Assembly: GCF_001411805.1 (NCBI RefSeq)
Contig: NZ_CP007214.1
Location: 62,001 to 126,000 of the forward strand
DNA length: 64,000 bases
Direction of reading: 5' to 3'
Source: Burkholderia plantarii
GTDB taxonomy: Bacteria; Pseudomonadota; Gammaproteobacteria; Burkholderiales; Burkholderiaceae
Under the pieces are notes generated by a model. The model had not been told where the DNA came from. It ran no database searches and saw only the letters and a list, made by a program, of their open reading frames with translations. A program made the translations under genes and the position numbers. Within the stretch, counting starts at the first letter, position 1. The number at the start of each line of letters is the position of its first letter. Positions 7,818 to 16,310 of the stretch are shown here, one piece after another.

Positions 7818-10049
7818 TCAGTCGCGAGCAGGCATGCCTTCGGCCTCGGCGTCGGCGACCTCGTCGCGATCGATATGGGGCGTGTTGGCCCGGTCGGCGG
7901 CATCGTCCGTAGTGCTGTCGTGGGCGCCAACGTCGTTCCCGCTACCGGCCGGGTCATCGGTGTCCGCCTCGTCCGTGGCCGGTTCATCGGGCTCGGACCG
8001 GTCCTCGTCGTCCTCATCGGCGCGCCCGACACGCCACAGTTCGCGCGGGCGGGTCTTGGCGGCGACAAAGTGCTCAGGGAGCCATCCGGTGGCGCTAACG
8101 AGGCGTTCGGCTTCAGCAGCGGCGGCGTCCTTCTTCAACTTCAGGATGCGCATACCCTCGGCAGGCGAAACGGCGGCGGTCACGACGTCGGCGATGCGGG
8201 CCTTCGGGACGTGGTCGAAGTAGCTGGCGCGGGTGGGCTTCCAGTCGTCGGCGAGATTCAGGCCGAGCGCGGGGATAAGTGCGTTGATGCTGTGCGGCGC
8301 TTCGTCGTGCGCGACACCGTCGAGGCTGGCGGCGACGTACTGCGCGAGGATCGAGAGCAGGCGTTCGTCGGTCTGTTCGATGCACCAGCCGAGCAAGGCG
8401 TCGGTGTCAGTTGGAATGACGCCGCCCCATGCGCCGCGCTGCTCGGTCGCGAGCCGGTAGGCGAGATCGTCGGCGAGTTCCGGCGCGTGCTTGCCAACCT
8501 TGCCGGTGTTGTCCTGCCACTGGATATCGATCGCGCTCCCGGCGGAGCCCGGTGCGTACTCGGAGACGAGGAACCGATGAACGAGCGCGGCGAGGGCGAC
8601 GTGCGGCTGACGCGCGATCGCCATGGCGATGGAGGCGGTACGGCGGGCGTTGAGGCGCAGGGTAAGCGCGGCAGAGTGCGGTCCCTTCGTGGCTGGCGCT
8701 GCTGCGGGGGAGCCGCCGGGCGGCGACGTGGCGTCATCTGCGCCGGGGCCGTCGTCGTCCTCGCCGTCGTTGTCCTCGCCTTCGTCGTCTGCGCTGTTGC
8801 CGCCCTTTTCGGGGTCGGTCGTGTCGCGCGTGATCCATCCCCGCTCGATGTTGGGCACGCCGTCGCTGCCGATCGAGACAACCGCGCCGGCGGTGGCCAT
8901 CTGCAAGGGCGTATACACCTGCAAAGATTCTTCGATCTGCACGTGGCGGTGTTCGAGCGCGGCGAACTCGTCGCCAAGCCGCTCGAAGGTATCGTGGTCA
9001 ATTTCCTCGTGTTCCTGCTCGGCCTGAATCGCGTCCATGCGGGCGGAGATGGCGTCCATCTCCTGCTGCTGCTCGTCGGTCGGCGGCACAGCCATCGCCG
9101 GCAGGCGTTGGAGCGTGGCGCGCGCGGCGTAGTCGAAGATCGGTACGGCCTTGACCCATGCCCATCCCTCTTCCTTGACCGTGGCAGCGACGGTTTCGAG
9201 CAGGTCGGCGGCGACGCGCTCCATCAAGGCATGGTCGGCATACCACGCGGCGCCTTCGTCGGAGAACAGGTCGCGGCGCACGGTGCCGCCGGCCGCCTCG
9301 TAGGCGTCGATGCCGACGAACAGAGCGATGCGGTTGCTTTGGAAATCGTGCTCGCCGGCGACCAGCTTCCGACGAATCGTGGAAGCGGACCGCTCCCATT
9401 CCGGGGCGTCGAACCACGCGCGGTCCTGCTCGTCGTGACTGTCGGAGACGGCGAGGGCTTGCATCACGTCGAGGCGGATCTCGTCGTTGCGAAAAAGCTC
9501 GATCAGCTTCGGGGAGACGCGCGCCAGCTTGAGGCGCTGACGCACCATGGTTTCGCTGATCGCGTAGATGGCCGCGACCTCGGGGATGGAGCGGCCGGCA
9601 TCGACCAGCGCGCGGAACGCGTCGCACTGGTCGGCCGGGTGCATCGGCTGCTGCGTCACGTTTTCGCTGGTGCTGATCAGCACGGCCGCGTCGGTCGAGA
9701 CGACGAGGCAACGCACCTCGGTGTCGAGCGAACGCTTACCTCGCTCGACCGATAGGAGCATCGCGAGCCGGCGGGACTCGCCTGCGGCGACGCCATACGT
9801 CTGCGCGCGCTTCGCGCCGACCTTCATGGGGTGGACAACGAGGTTTTGCAGCAGACCGACAGCCTCGATGTTCGCGGCCAAGGTTTGCACGCCGGTGCGC
9901 TTCGCGCGGCGCACGTTGAACGGGGACGCAACGAGACGCCTGAGAGGAATCAGGCGTTCTTCGCCTGCCAGCTGGTGGGCCTCGGGGGGTGCGGGGGGAA
10001 CGCCCGCGTCGTGAGCGAGAGCCGGGATTTCGGTGATCACTGCGTTCAT
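7818..10049 (-). CDS. ParB/Spo0J-domain protein of the leading region (YubM-like)
   Basis: 743 aa from the ATG at 10049, which has AAGGAGG 7 nt upstream; an open frame continues to 10490 with biased composition. After the GVPPAPPEAH motif (16-24), residues about 30-190 form a ParB N-terminal fold: RLIPLRRLVASPFNVR, GESRR (90-94), SENVTQQPMHPAD (128-140). A helix-turn-helix (PEVAAIYAISETMVRQRLKLA) follows. The long C-terminal part is charged, with an acidic stretch (DDEGEDNDGEDDDG) and two acidic blocks at the end. No ParA partner is nearby, so this is more likely the nuclease or regulatory ParB-like type found in leading regions (YubM of F) than a partition protein. Confidence 0.85.
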   Translation of the reverse strand: MNAVITEIPALAHDAGVPPAPPEAHQLAGEERLIPLRRLVASPFNVRRAKRTGVQTLAANIEAVGLLQNLVVHPMKVGAKRAQTYGVAAGESRRLAMLLSVERGKRSLDTEVRCLVVSTDAAVLISTSENVTQQPMHPADQCDAFRALVDAGRSIPEVAAIYAISETMVRQRLKLARVSPKLIELFRNDEIRLDVMQALAVSDSHDEQDRAWFDAPEWERSASTIRRKLVAGEHDFQSNRIALFVGIDAYEAAGGTVRRDLFSDEGAAWYADHALMERVAADLLETVAATVKEEGWAWVKAVPIFDYAARATLQRLPAMAVPPTDEQQQEMDAISARMDAIQAEQEHEEIDHDTFERLGDEFAALEHRHVQIEESLQVYTPLQMATAGAVVSIGSDGVPNIERGWITRDTTDPEKGGNSADDEGEDNDGEDDDGPGADDATSPPGGSPAAAPATKGPHSAALTLRLNARRTASIAMAIARQPHVALAALVHRFLVSEYAPGSAGSAIDIQWQDNTGKVGKHAPELADDLAYRLATEQRGAWGGVIPTDTDALLGWCIEQTDERLLSILAQYVAASLDGVAHDEAPHSINALIPALGLNLADDWKPTRASYFDHVPKARIADVVTAAVSPAEGMRILKLKKDAAAAEAERLVSATGWLPEHFVAAKTRPRELWRVGRADEDDEDRSEPDEPATDEADTDDPAGSGNDVGAHDSTTDDAADRANTPHIDRDEVADAEAEGMPARD

Positions 10050-10628
10050 GCTACCTCCTTGCTGTGGTGGAAAAATTGCTGCCTTGTGGAGCCGCCTCGA
10101 CGCATGGGTGCGCGAGCGGGAAGGCATGGCAGGGGCGCGCGCCAGGCCGCATGCGGAGCGCAGGCGAAGCCGCGCACCGAACGGGCGCAGGGCGCGGCGA
10201 AGCGAACCCTTGCGATGTCGGCCCGCCGCGCTATGCGTCGGGATGAGGCGGCCCACAGGCAGCGCCACCGCAGCTGAGGGGGTGTAAGGCAGGGATGGGA
10301 TGCCGAAGCCCGGGGCTCGCCGGCGCGGGCCGTGATCGGCCCGCGGCCCCTTCCGCGCGGCAGGCCGCGCGGCTGGCGGGGCGGCCAGCGCCGGGGCGGG
10401 CCGCGCGAGCGGCCAGGCCCCAGGAGCGACCGCACTGGGACACCGGCCGCCGGCGAGCGGCTTGCGTGACAGGCAGCGCCTGGCGCGCAAGGTGCGGCCA
10501 GGCGGCCCGGCTGGATAGTCAGCCAGGCGGAGGCCCAGCGAAGGCGTACCGGCGCCCAGCTGGGGTCGTGGTCGGCACCGCGCGCGGCAGGCCGGCGGTG
10601 GCCGCCGCCGGCACTGTGCCGTCAGTTG
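10050..10628. promoter_or_regulatory. Upstream region of the ParB-like gene with palindrome C
   Basis: No gene visible. Palindrome C spans about 10086-10254: GCCGCCTCGACGCAT on the left matches ATGCGTCGGGATGAGGCGGC on the right, with a long, partly self-pairing loop. The right arm carries TTGCGA (10210-10215), 16 nt, TATGCG (10232-10237), the same core as palindromes A and B. It is 36 bp from the ParB-like start and would fire toward it if the + strand folded. The remaining 370 bp is GC-rich with no signal I can name. Confidence 0.55.
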
Positions 10629-10814
10629 CTACCGGCCTGGTTCGTCCCGCGATCGTCGGCCGGCCTCGTAGGCCGCGGCGAGCGCGTCGCGAACGCACCA
10701 GACAGCGACGTCGTGAAAATCGAGGCGATCGTGGTTGCGGGTCGTCAGGGTCGGAATCAGGAGATGCCGGCGTGCGATGTCCTCGAAGAGGACGAGCAGG
10801 TCGTAGGGGATCAT
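10629..10814 (-). CDS. Small protein resembling DUF6900
   Basis: 61 aa. The pattern IARRHLLIPTLTTRNHDRLDFHDVAVWCVRDALAAAYEAG resembles the short DUF6900 proteins that I recall from plasmids; the match is by eye. Its ATG overlaps the stop of the preceding gene (ATGA at 10811-10814), so the two are probably translationally coupled. Confidence 0.6.
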   Translation of the reverse strand: MIPYDLLVLFEDIARRHLLIPTLTTRNHDRLDFHDVAVWCVRDALAAAYEAGRRSRDEPGR

Positions 10815-10984
10815 CGCGCGTCCTTCCGGACGTCCTGGCCGAGTTCGAACGCATCGCGCAGCGCGTGGATGAGTTCGGCGACGGAGACGGTGACGGTGTC
10901 GTCGTCGGTGGTGCCGGTCATGCGCGAGGCGAAATGCTTATCGACGACGGTACAGAGCAAGTGCTTGATGTAGAAGTGGTGCAT
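10811..10984 (-). CDS. Small hypothetical protein (57 aa), coupled to the next gene
   Basis: The start at 10984 (MHHFYIKHLLCTVVDKHF) follows a weak G-rich ribosome site. The C-terminal half, VTVSVAELIHALRDAFELGQ, resembles in pattern the end of its downstream partner (VRDALAAAYEAG), so the two may be distant paralogues. It ends in an ATGA overlap with the next gene. Unknown function. Confidence 0.55.
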   Translation of the reverse strand: MHHFYIKHLLCTVVDKHFASRMTGTTDDDTVTVSVAELIHALRDAFELGQDVRKDAR

Positions 10985-11033
10985 GGGAACCCCGCAGATC
11001 GGCCGGCCGCGGCGAGCGGCCGGCACGGTATGG

Positions 11034-11546
11034 TCAAGAGAGCTGCACGGCGCCGCGATTGGACGCGAGCGTCAGCGCGAAATACCAGTTGCGATACGTT
11101 TCGGCCAGCATCGGGGCGGCGTCGGCGTCGACGATTCGCATGAAACGTTCGAAGTCTTCCGCCAGCTTCGCGCAGACGAATGTGCCGAGCGTCCCGGACA
11201 CGATCGAGAAGTCGATTAGTTCCTTGAACGGCCCCTCCTTCGCGACGATGGCCCCGTTCGCGTGAGACATCTGCGAGCGCCCGATCACTGTCGGGGCATA
11301 GTCGGCGAGTTCGGCCAGCTGCTCGATGAACAGGCAATGCATGAGATAGGTGCCGGCGTTGAAGTCGAAGGCGATCTGGTGCCGATAGATGCGGCCTGAT
11401 TCGATCTCGGGGGCACGCTCAGGGAACCGCGGCGACGGCATCAGTTTCACGGTGTGCGGCTCCAAGGGCTCGCCATGCGCGTCGAGCAGCGGCGATTCGG
11501 CGATTTCGAGTAACGCGTAAGCGGAAACGGTCAGATTCATGGTCAT
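11034..11546 (-). CDS. Hypothetical protein (170 aa), leading region
   Basis: Starts at 11546, or 6 nt later at a second ATG; AGGA lies about 10 nt upstream. Soluble, with no signal peptide and no motif I recognise. It includes GTYLMHCLFIEQLAELADYAPTV and SNRGAVQLS at the end. It follows the methyltransferase gene after 21 bp on the same strand, so the two probably form one transcript. An anti-defence or methyltransferase-linked role would be only a guess from position. Confidence 0.65.
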   Translation of the reverse strand: MTMNLTVSAYALLEIAESPLLDAHGEPLEPHTVKLMPSPRFPERAPEIESGRIYRHQIAFDFNAGTYLMHCLFIEQLAELADYAPTVIGRSQMSHANGAIVAKEGPFKELIDFSIVSGTLGTFVCAKLAEDFERFMRIVDADAAPMLAETYRNWYFALTLASNRGAVQLS

Positions 11547-11567
11547 GGTCGTTTGTCCTCGAAGGGC

Positions 11568-12224
11568 TCAGGCGGCCGCGGCGAGCTGGGCGCCGGCGAG
11601 CGGAGCGGACAGGCGAGCCTTGGCCGCGGCGAAATAGGTCTCGTCGATCTCGATGCCGATGTAGCGGCGGCCGAGTTCGCGGGCCGCGACGCAGGTTGAC
11701 CCCGAGCCCGCGAACGGGTCGAGAACCGTGTCGCCGGGCTTCGTGAACGAACCGATGAGGGCGCGAAGCGCCGAGACCGGTTTTTCGGTCGGATGGTGCC
11801 GGTTGCCGCTGTAGTCGAAGCGCTGCACGTCGGGAATCGGGTTTTCCGGCGCTGCGGGCCGGCCCTTGCCGAGCACGTACGCTGATTCGTGCTGGTACTT
11901 CACCATGCCGCCCTTCGACGCGTAGCTTTTCGTGAACACGATGTGGCCGCAGACGCGGAAACCGGCGGCCTTCCAGGCCCGGAAGAATCGATCCACCTTG
12001 TTCCAGCCGTAGAAGCTCACGCATACGGTGTCGGGCTTGAGCACGCGGTAGATTTCGGCGAACGCGGGATCGAGCCATTCGTCGCTTCGGTCGTTCGCGA
12101 TCGACCGGCCGCTGCGATCGTGGAAATTGACGAGGTAGGGCGGATCCGTGACGACGCAGTCGACGGATTCGGGCGCGAGTTGGGGCATGGCGACAAGGCA
12201 GTCGCCGTTGTACAAAAGGCTCAC
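11568..12224 (-). CDS. Orphan DNA methyltransferase (beta-type, probably N6-adenine)
   Basis: 218 aa. The catalytic motif DPPY is at 27-30, and the SAM-binding motif DPFAGSGST is at 169-177. Because the catalytic motif precedes the SAM motif, this is beta class. NRHHPTEKPVSALRALI, typical of DNA adenine/N4 methylases, lies between them. I take the GTG at 12224 as start because GGAG lies 6 nt upstream; a TTG at 12236 is the alternative. No restriction endonuclease gene is adjacent. In a leading region, an orphan methylase would protect incoming plasmid DNA from host restriction (known for other plasmids; inferred here). Confidence 0.9.
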   Translation of the reverse strand: MSLLYNGDCLVAMPQLAPESVDCVVTDPPYLVNFHDRSGRSIANDRSDEWLDPAFAEIYRVLKPDTVCVSFYGWNKVDRFFRAWKAAGFRVCGHIVFTKSYASKGGMVKYQHESAYVLGKGRPAAPENPIPDVQRFDYSGNRHHPTEKPVSALRALIGSFTKPGDTVLDPFAGSGSTCVAARELGRRYIGIEIDETYFAAAKARLSAPLAGAQLAAAA

Positions 12225-12236
12225 AGCTGGCTCCAA

Positions 12237-12705
12237 GAGTCAAAGGGACGGCAGCCGGAGCGCTATCGTTCGCGCACCGTGCTACCTGGAGCCAGCGCGC
12301 GCCCGCACGAGAATGGCGGGCAAGCGAGCGTGGAATACCGGAGCAAGCGAAGCGCGCGAGGATATGCCGCGAAAGCGCTTGAAGAGGCTGGGGCCGTGCG
12401 ACGCTCGTCGCGCACGGCGTCCGGGCTCGGTCCGCCAGGCACGGGCGGGCGATCGTGGGATCCAGGTTGAGAGGTCGACTGCGTTTGGCCGAGACGGCGA
12501 GCTGCTCGAACAGGACGGGAGACGCGGGCGGTGTTTCGTCCCGGTCATGAGCGACGCGTCGGCCGGCGTGCGACGCCTGGGGCGGCGCCGGCGGGCCGGC
12601 CGCGCGGCGCGATCGCGATCAGTCCCGCCTCGAGCGCATCGCGCGAGCTGGCATACCTGCGTTCCTGGCGAAGCGGTGGCCAGCGTGGTGGCGAGGCGCT
12701 CCGTC
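12237..12705. other. Non-coding stretch upstream of the methyltransferase
   Basis: About 470 bp with no convincing gene. The frames seen are arginine-rich and lack ribosome sites. It should contain the methyltransferase promoter, but I see no palindrome with the TTGYGN-N16-TAYG core here. Confidence 0.45.
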
Positions 12706-12710
12706 GTCTG

Positions 12711-13105
12711 ACCGCGAGCACCAGCTGCTCGGGCGGATCAGCACCATCAGGACGCCGCCGGCGCCGCGCGGCAGCGCGCGCGGCGTACCGGTGCCGGCCG
12801 ACGCGAGCACCAGCTGCTCGGCGCGCGGATCAGCACCACCAGGTCGGCGCCGGCGTCGAGCCGCGCGGCAGCGCGCGCGGCGCGCCGGTAATGGCCGGCG
12901 CGACCACCCGCTGCTCGGCGCACGGTTCAGCACCACCAGGTCGACGCCGGCGTCGAGCCGCCCGGCAGCACGCGCGGCGCGCCGGTGCCGGCCGGCGCGA
13001 TCACCAGCTGCTCGATGCGCGGATCAGCACCATCAGGTCGACGCCGGCGTCGAGCCGCGCGGCAGCGCGCGCGGCGCGCCGGTGCCGGCCGGCGCGCGGA
13101 TCGTC
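12711..13105. repeat. About four tandem copies of a 92-97-bp repeat
   Basis: The marker GCACCAYCAGG starts at 12741, 12833, 12930 and 13027 (periods 92, 97, 97). Each unit has GACGCCGGCGTCGAGCCG followed by GCGCGCGGCGCGCCGGTGCCGGCC and an AGCTGCTCG segment. It ends directly at the stop codon of the DUF932 gene. Frames through it are repeat artefacts. Confidence 0.85.
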
Positions 13106-13933
13106 TTAGCGGATGCGCTCGCGCAGGGCGTCAGCGAGAATCCACAGCGCCCGGTTGAGGCGGACGTCTTGATCGATCCCGGTCACCTCGCGCGTGCGGC
13201 TGCGCCGGCCGGCCGCGCTGCGGCCCTGCAGGCCACCCCGGACGAGCGATTCCTGTACGCGATTGAGCGTCGTCCACAGATCGTCGGACGCGTCGGCGGC
13301 TCGGCGCGGGCGCAGGATCTGGGCCTCGGTCACGGGCGGCGGCGCTTCCGTCGTGTCGTAGCGGGCCGCCAGCGCGGCCTTGGCGAAAGCGTGCTGCTCA
13401 CGCGGCGCCAGCTGGAGGCTGGACATCTCATCCTTCACCTCGCGGATCAGGTCGAAGCCATCGAGCACCTCATAGGCGCCGGCCACGACGTCGTCGACAA
13501 CGTTCCCCTTGTGCGGGACTCGGACGTCGTGCGTTTTCTGGCCGAGAACGAGGCCGTTCTCGCAGACGAAGCGAAAATACCCTGCGAGCATCTGATAGCT
13601 TGAGCTGCCGTCGTGCGAATTCAGGAGGATGATTTCCGGCGAGTCGCCGCCGGCGGCCTGCGTCGCGTGGCGCAGTCGAATCATGTGCTTCGCATGCTCA
13701 CGCTTGCCGAGATCGCGCACGCGCGATTGGCAGGCCATGAAGGGCTGGAACCCTTCGGCGCGCAGTTTCTCGATCACGGCGATCGTCGGAATGTAGGTGT
13801 AGCGTTCCGACCGGGACGCGTGCTTGTCGAGGGCAAAGATCGACGGCGCTGCACGGCGGATCTGGTCGTCGGTCAGGGGCGAGTGCGAGCGGACGATGTG
13901 GGCGGTGCGGCTGAAATTCGAGGCAAGGCGCAT
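13106..13933 (-). CDS. DUF932 (YubP/YfjQ-like) protein
   Basis: 275 aa from the ATG at 13933, with GGAGAA upstream. The family pattern is clear: SRSERYTYIPTIAVIEKLRAEGF, RDLGKREHAKHMIRLRH, EIILLNSHDGSSSYQMLAGYFRFVCENGLV. DUF932 proteins are frequent in leading regions and phages (YubP of F), with no proven biochemical role. The C-terminus is basic (GRRSRTREVTGIDQDV). It starts about 115 bp from palindrome D and stops at the edge of the 97-bp repeat array. Confidence 0.9.
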   Translation of the reverse strand: MRLASNFSRTAHIVRSHSPLTDDQIRRAAPSIFALDKHASRSERYTYIPTIAVIEKLRAEGFQPFMACQSRVRDLGKREHAKHMIRLRHATQAAGGDSPEIILLNSHDGSSSYQMLAGYFRFVCENGLVLGQKTHDVRVPHKGNVVDDVVAGAYEVLDGFDLIREVKDEMSSLQLAPREQHAFAKAALAARYDTTEAPPPVTEAQILRPRRAADASDDLWTTLNRVQESLVRGGLQGRSAAGRRSRTREVTGIDQDVRLNRALWILADALRERIR

Positions 13934-14047
13934 AGCATTTCTCCAGTGGGTTGAGGATGGGTGTCGAGCTGACCGGGACCGAAGATTCGGAGCCCCGCGT
14001 AGGGGTTGTGCGGTTTCGTTCCGGCCTCGGCTTCCTGCTGCCGCCGG

Positions 14048-14190
14048 TCCCGTTAGTTCGTCGCCCTGCGACACACGGAGCGCGGGCGCGGGGCCGTGCC
14101 AGGGCGGCCGCCTGCGGCCGGCGAAGCGAACCCTTGCGCGGCACCGTGTTCGTGCTACGGTCGCGATTTGGGCGGCGAACGGACGGGACT
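14048..14190 (-). promoter_or_regulatory. Palindrome D, candidate single-strand promoter upstream of the DUF932 gene
   Basis: The arms (about 14048-14103 and 14131-14190) pair imperfectly: GTCCCGT and GTTCG-YCGCCC on one side, their complements on the other. The right arm carries TTGCGC (14134-14139), 16 nt, TACGGT (14156-14161). CGAACCC precedes it, as in palindromes B and C. It lies about 115 bp upstream of the DUF932 start. The rest of 13934-14509 has no gene. Confidence 0.55.
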
Positions 14191-14509
14191 GGACGGAGCG
14201 CGCGGGCTGGAAGGGAAGCGCTCGCCGCGCGGCGAGCGCCGATTCGGGGCATCGCCCCGACTGGATAGCGGTGTTGTGCTCTCGTTAGGGCGTGACGCCC
14301 GCAGGGCCGAGCACGATGGGCTCGGCGCGCAGCGCGAACGCCCGACCCGGCGGGTCACGCCGGGGAACGCTCGAGCTGCTCGGATCTGCGTCGGACGACG
14401 GGCGCCCCGGCGCCCGCATGCCGAGCGGCCGGGCGCGACGTGCGGCGCGTCGCCCGGCCGCGCGGATTGCACGTCGATCACCTGCCGCCGCGCCGGCGGC
14501 GCCGTCAGG

Positions 14510-14971
14510 CTAGAACAGCGACAGTTGCGCGGGGGCTTCGGGCTCGCGCGCGCGGGCGGCCGACGCATCGTGCTCGAGCCACGGGTCCGCGTCGGTTTCG
14601 TCGTCGGGGGCGGTGGCGCTCGCAACGGGCGAAGCGCATCGATCGACAGCGCGCGCGATCGCTTCGAACTCGGCGAGCGTGGTGGCCGCCAGCGCGGCGC
14701 TCGCCTGCTCGGGCGTCGAGCACTCGGCGCTCGCATAGACACCGTCATATCGCCGCGATACACCGAACAGCCCGGCCTTCGCGCCGCGCGGAATGTAGGC
14801 AACGAGGCGGATGCCGTACCAGTCGTCGGTCTTGCGCGCCCATGCGCTGTCGATGTAATCACGAACAAGGCCGTGCGCAGCCGCCACCTCTGCGCCGCGT
14901 CGGATGTGCTCTTGGTACAGATAGTCGCGCGCGGTACGGAAGTTCGGGAGATCGAGATATCGCTGATGCAT
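14510..14971 (-). CDS. Hypothetical protein ending in a beta-clamp-binding motif
   Basis: 153 aa. The N-terminal two thirds (RTARDYLYQEHIRRGAEVAA, DDWYGIRLVAYIPRG, GLFGVSRRYDGVYA) look like a compact domain I do not recognise. An acidic Ala-rich linker follows, then the last residues AQLSLF. QLSLF fits the pentapeptide by which polymerases and other proteins dock on the DnaN sliding clamp. Its position at the extreme C-terminus after a flexible linker is typical of a working clamp motif. Start at 14971; the ribosome site is weak. Confidence 0.65.
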   Translation of the reverse strand: MHQRYLDLPNFRTARDYLYQEHIRRGAEVAAAHGLVRDYIDSAWARKTDDWYGIRLVAYIPRGAKAGLFGVSRRYDGVYASAECSTPEQASAALAATTLAEFEAIARAVDRCASPVASATAPDDETDADPWLEHDASAARAREPEAPAQLSLF

Positions 14972-15156
14972 GGTCCCGCTCTTGGTGGTGTGGGTGCGGG
15001 GCAACGCATCCTGCAGGTGCCCCGCTTCGTCTTCAGTGGGAATCGCTGCGGGTGAACCGGGGGGCGGCCGTCAGAACAGCGGTAGGACGGCCGCCGCTCC
15101 TGTGCCGCGATCCCGAAGCGGCATCGGAGGCGACGATATGCGCGCGTCGGCTGCGA

Positions 15157-15519
15157 TCAGCCGTGAGCCGCACATGGGTGGCCATGCTCGTTCTGGCAAC
15201 CCGGGCACCGAAGCATCGCGAAAAACTCCCACTGCGCCACCCAGCCGTTCATCCAGGCGTTAGAGAGATCGGGGACATCCGCGAAGAACGCAGGCACTTC
15301 TTCGAAGGAACCTGCAGTCTCCACGTCCGCTCCGGCTGCGCGAGCCGCGATGGCGTCGGCGCGTCCGAGCGCTTCGGCATCCCAGATTGCGTTCAGGACG
15401 GCACCCTCGGCTGTAGTAATGGCCTCGTCGCCGCCGTCGCGGGCAGCAATCAGCGCCGTTCCACTGAAGGCGTAGGCGCATCGGACTTCGAGGTACGGGT
15501 TGCTAGAGATCTGGAGCAT
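15157..15519 (-). CDS. Hypothetical protein with C-terminal Cys/His cluster
   Basis: 120 aa. Start at 15519 with GGAGAA upstream. An alanine-rich helical middle (AEALGRADAIAARAAG) follows YAFSGTALIAARDGG. The end reads CPGCQNEHGHPCAAHG, a CxxC plus His/Cys set that could bind zinc. Family not recognised. It lies downstream of the gene at 15575 with a 55-bp gap, on the same strand. Confidence 0.6.
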   Translation of the reverse strand: MLQISSNPYLEVRCAYAFSGTALIAARDGGDEAITTAEGAVLNAIWDAEALGRADAIAARAAGADVETAGSFEEVPAFFADVPDLSNAWMNGWVAQWEFFAMLRCPGCQNEHGHPCAAHG

Positions 15520-15574
15520 CGTCGGTTCTCCGTTGAATTGAGGTTGAAGCGGGCCTGCAGGCCGTGCTCGCGGA

Positions 15575-16231
15575 TCAATGCACATCACGACGGACGAACA
15601 GGCCGGCCGCCGTGGGCGATCGCGGGAACCCGGCGACGTCAGTGCTGGCGCTCAGGATTTCGTCGATGTCGGACTGGAGGCAGCTGCCGGTACGCTTCGC
15701 TCCCACGCGGTGGACTCCCTCGACCTCCACGCCGCAGAGCACGCCGGCGCGGTAGCTGGCAACGCTCAGCGCCGCGCGGCTGTCCGGCGAGAGCCGTTCT
15801 CGATAGCGGCGCTCAACCACATTGAGCGCTCGTTCGACGGCGGCATCGCTGAACGCACGGGTGAGGGAGACCCGGTCGGCCGCGAGTCGAACGACGTGGC
15901 ATCCGACAGGCGTCAGCGCAAAGTGCTCGACCGCAACCGTGCTCCCGCCGGCGCCGAGGCGTCGCGCCTGCAGCGGGTTGACGAAGCGGCCGACCTGGTC
16001 GACGCGCGGGCCGTCAGTCCACGACACGTCGAGCAGCGTGCCGGCGTCGGTCGAATGCACGGACACGGCAAAGGCGCAGGACGGGAACGCTTCGCCGAGG
16101 ATCTTCTGCACGAGCTGCACGGTGTCGACGAGCGTCAGCACGGTGACCAGCGCGAGCGGTTGTTGAACGGCGGTGGCGCCGACATCTTTGTCGACGCGAC
16201 GAGTTGGGAGAGCGGCGGGACGATTCAGCAT
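15575..16231 (-). CDS. Protein with an LPD29-like domain
   Basis: 218 aa, start at 16231 with GGAG 9 nt upstream. The stretch VSVHSTDAGTLLDVSWTDGPRVDQV resembles the LPD29 domain, in which a short strand pair ends in SWTDGP; such domains occur in large polyvalent proteins of mobile elements. RVSLTRAFSDAAVERALNVVERRYRERL follows. Function unknown; the domain call is from memory and moderate. Confidence 0.6.
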   Translation of the reverse strand: MLNRPAALPTRRVDKDVGATAVQQPLALVTVLTLVDTVQLVQKILGEAFPSCAFAVSVHSTDAGTLLDVSWTDGPRVDQVGRFVNPLQARRLGAGGSTVAVEHFALTPVGCHVVRLAADRVSLTRAFSDAAVERALNVVERRYRERLSPDSRAALSVASYRAGVLCGVEVEGVHRVGAKRTGSCLQSDIDEILSASTDVAGFPRSPTAAGLFVRRDVH

Positions 16232-16310
16232 GACGAGTCTCCAGATTCGAATGAAATGCGGATGGCACGCGCCGGCCGGGCCGGCGGCCGGGGTTACCAT
16301 AGGAGGCGGC

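Noticed and set aside
7192..8223. 343-aa + strand frame upstream of the ParB region
   Set aside because: Runs through palindrome A and then antisense to the ParB-like C-terminus; arginine/serine-rich with no motif.
7875..9755. 626-aa + strand frame opposite the ParB-like gene
   Set aside because: Mirror of a high-GC gene whose minus-strand product has ParB motifs and a perfect ribosome site.
7818..10049. Plasmid partition locus (parAB)
   Set aside because: No ParA ATPase gene next to the ParB-like gene; the leading-region context favours a YubM-like role.
12791..13603. 270-aa + strand frame over the 97-bp repeats
   Set aside because: Repeat-derived in its first half and antisense to DUF932 in its second.
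14440..15825. 461-aa + strand frame
   Set aside because: Composition-driven frame opposite three minus-strand genes with ribosome sites and plausible products.
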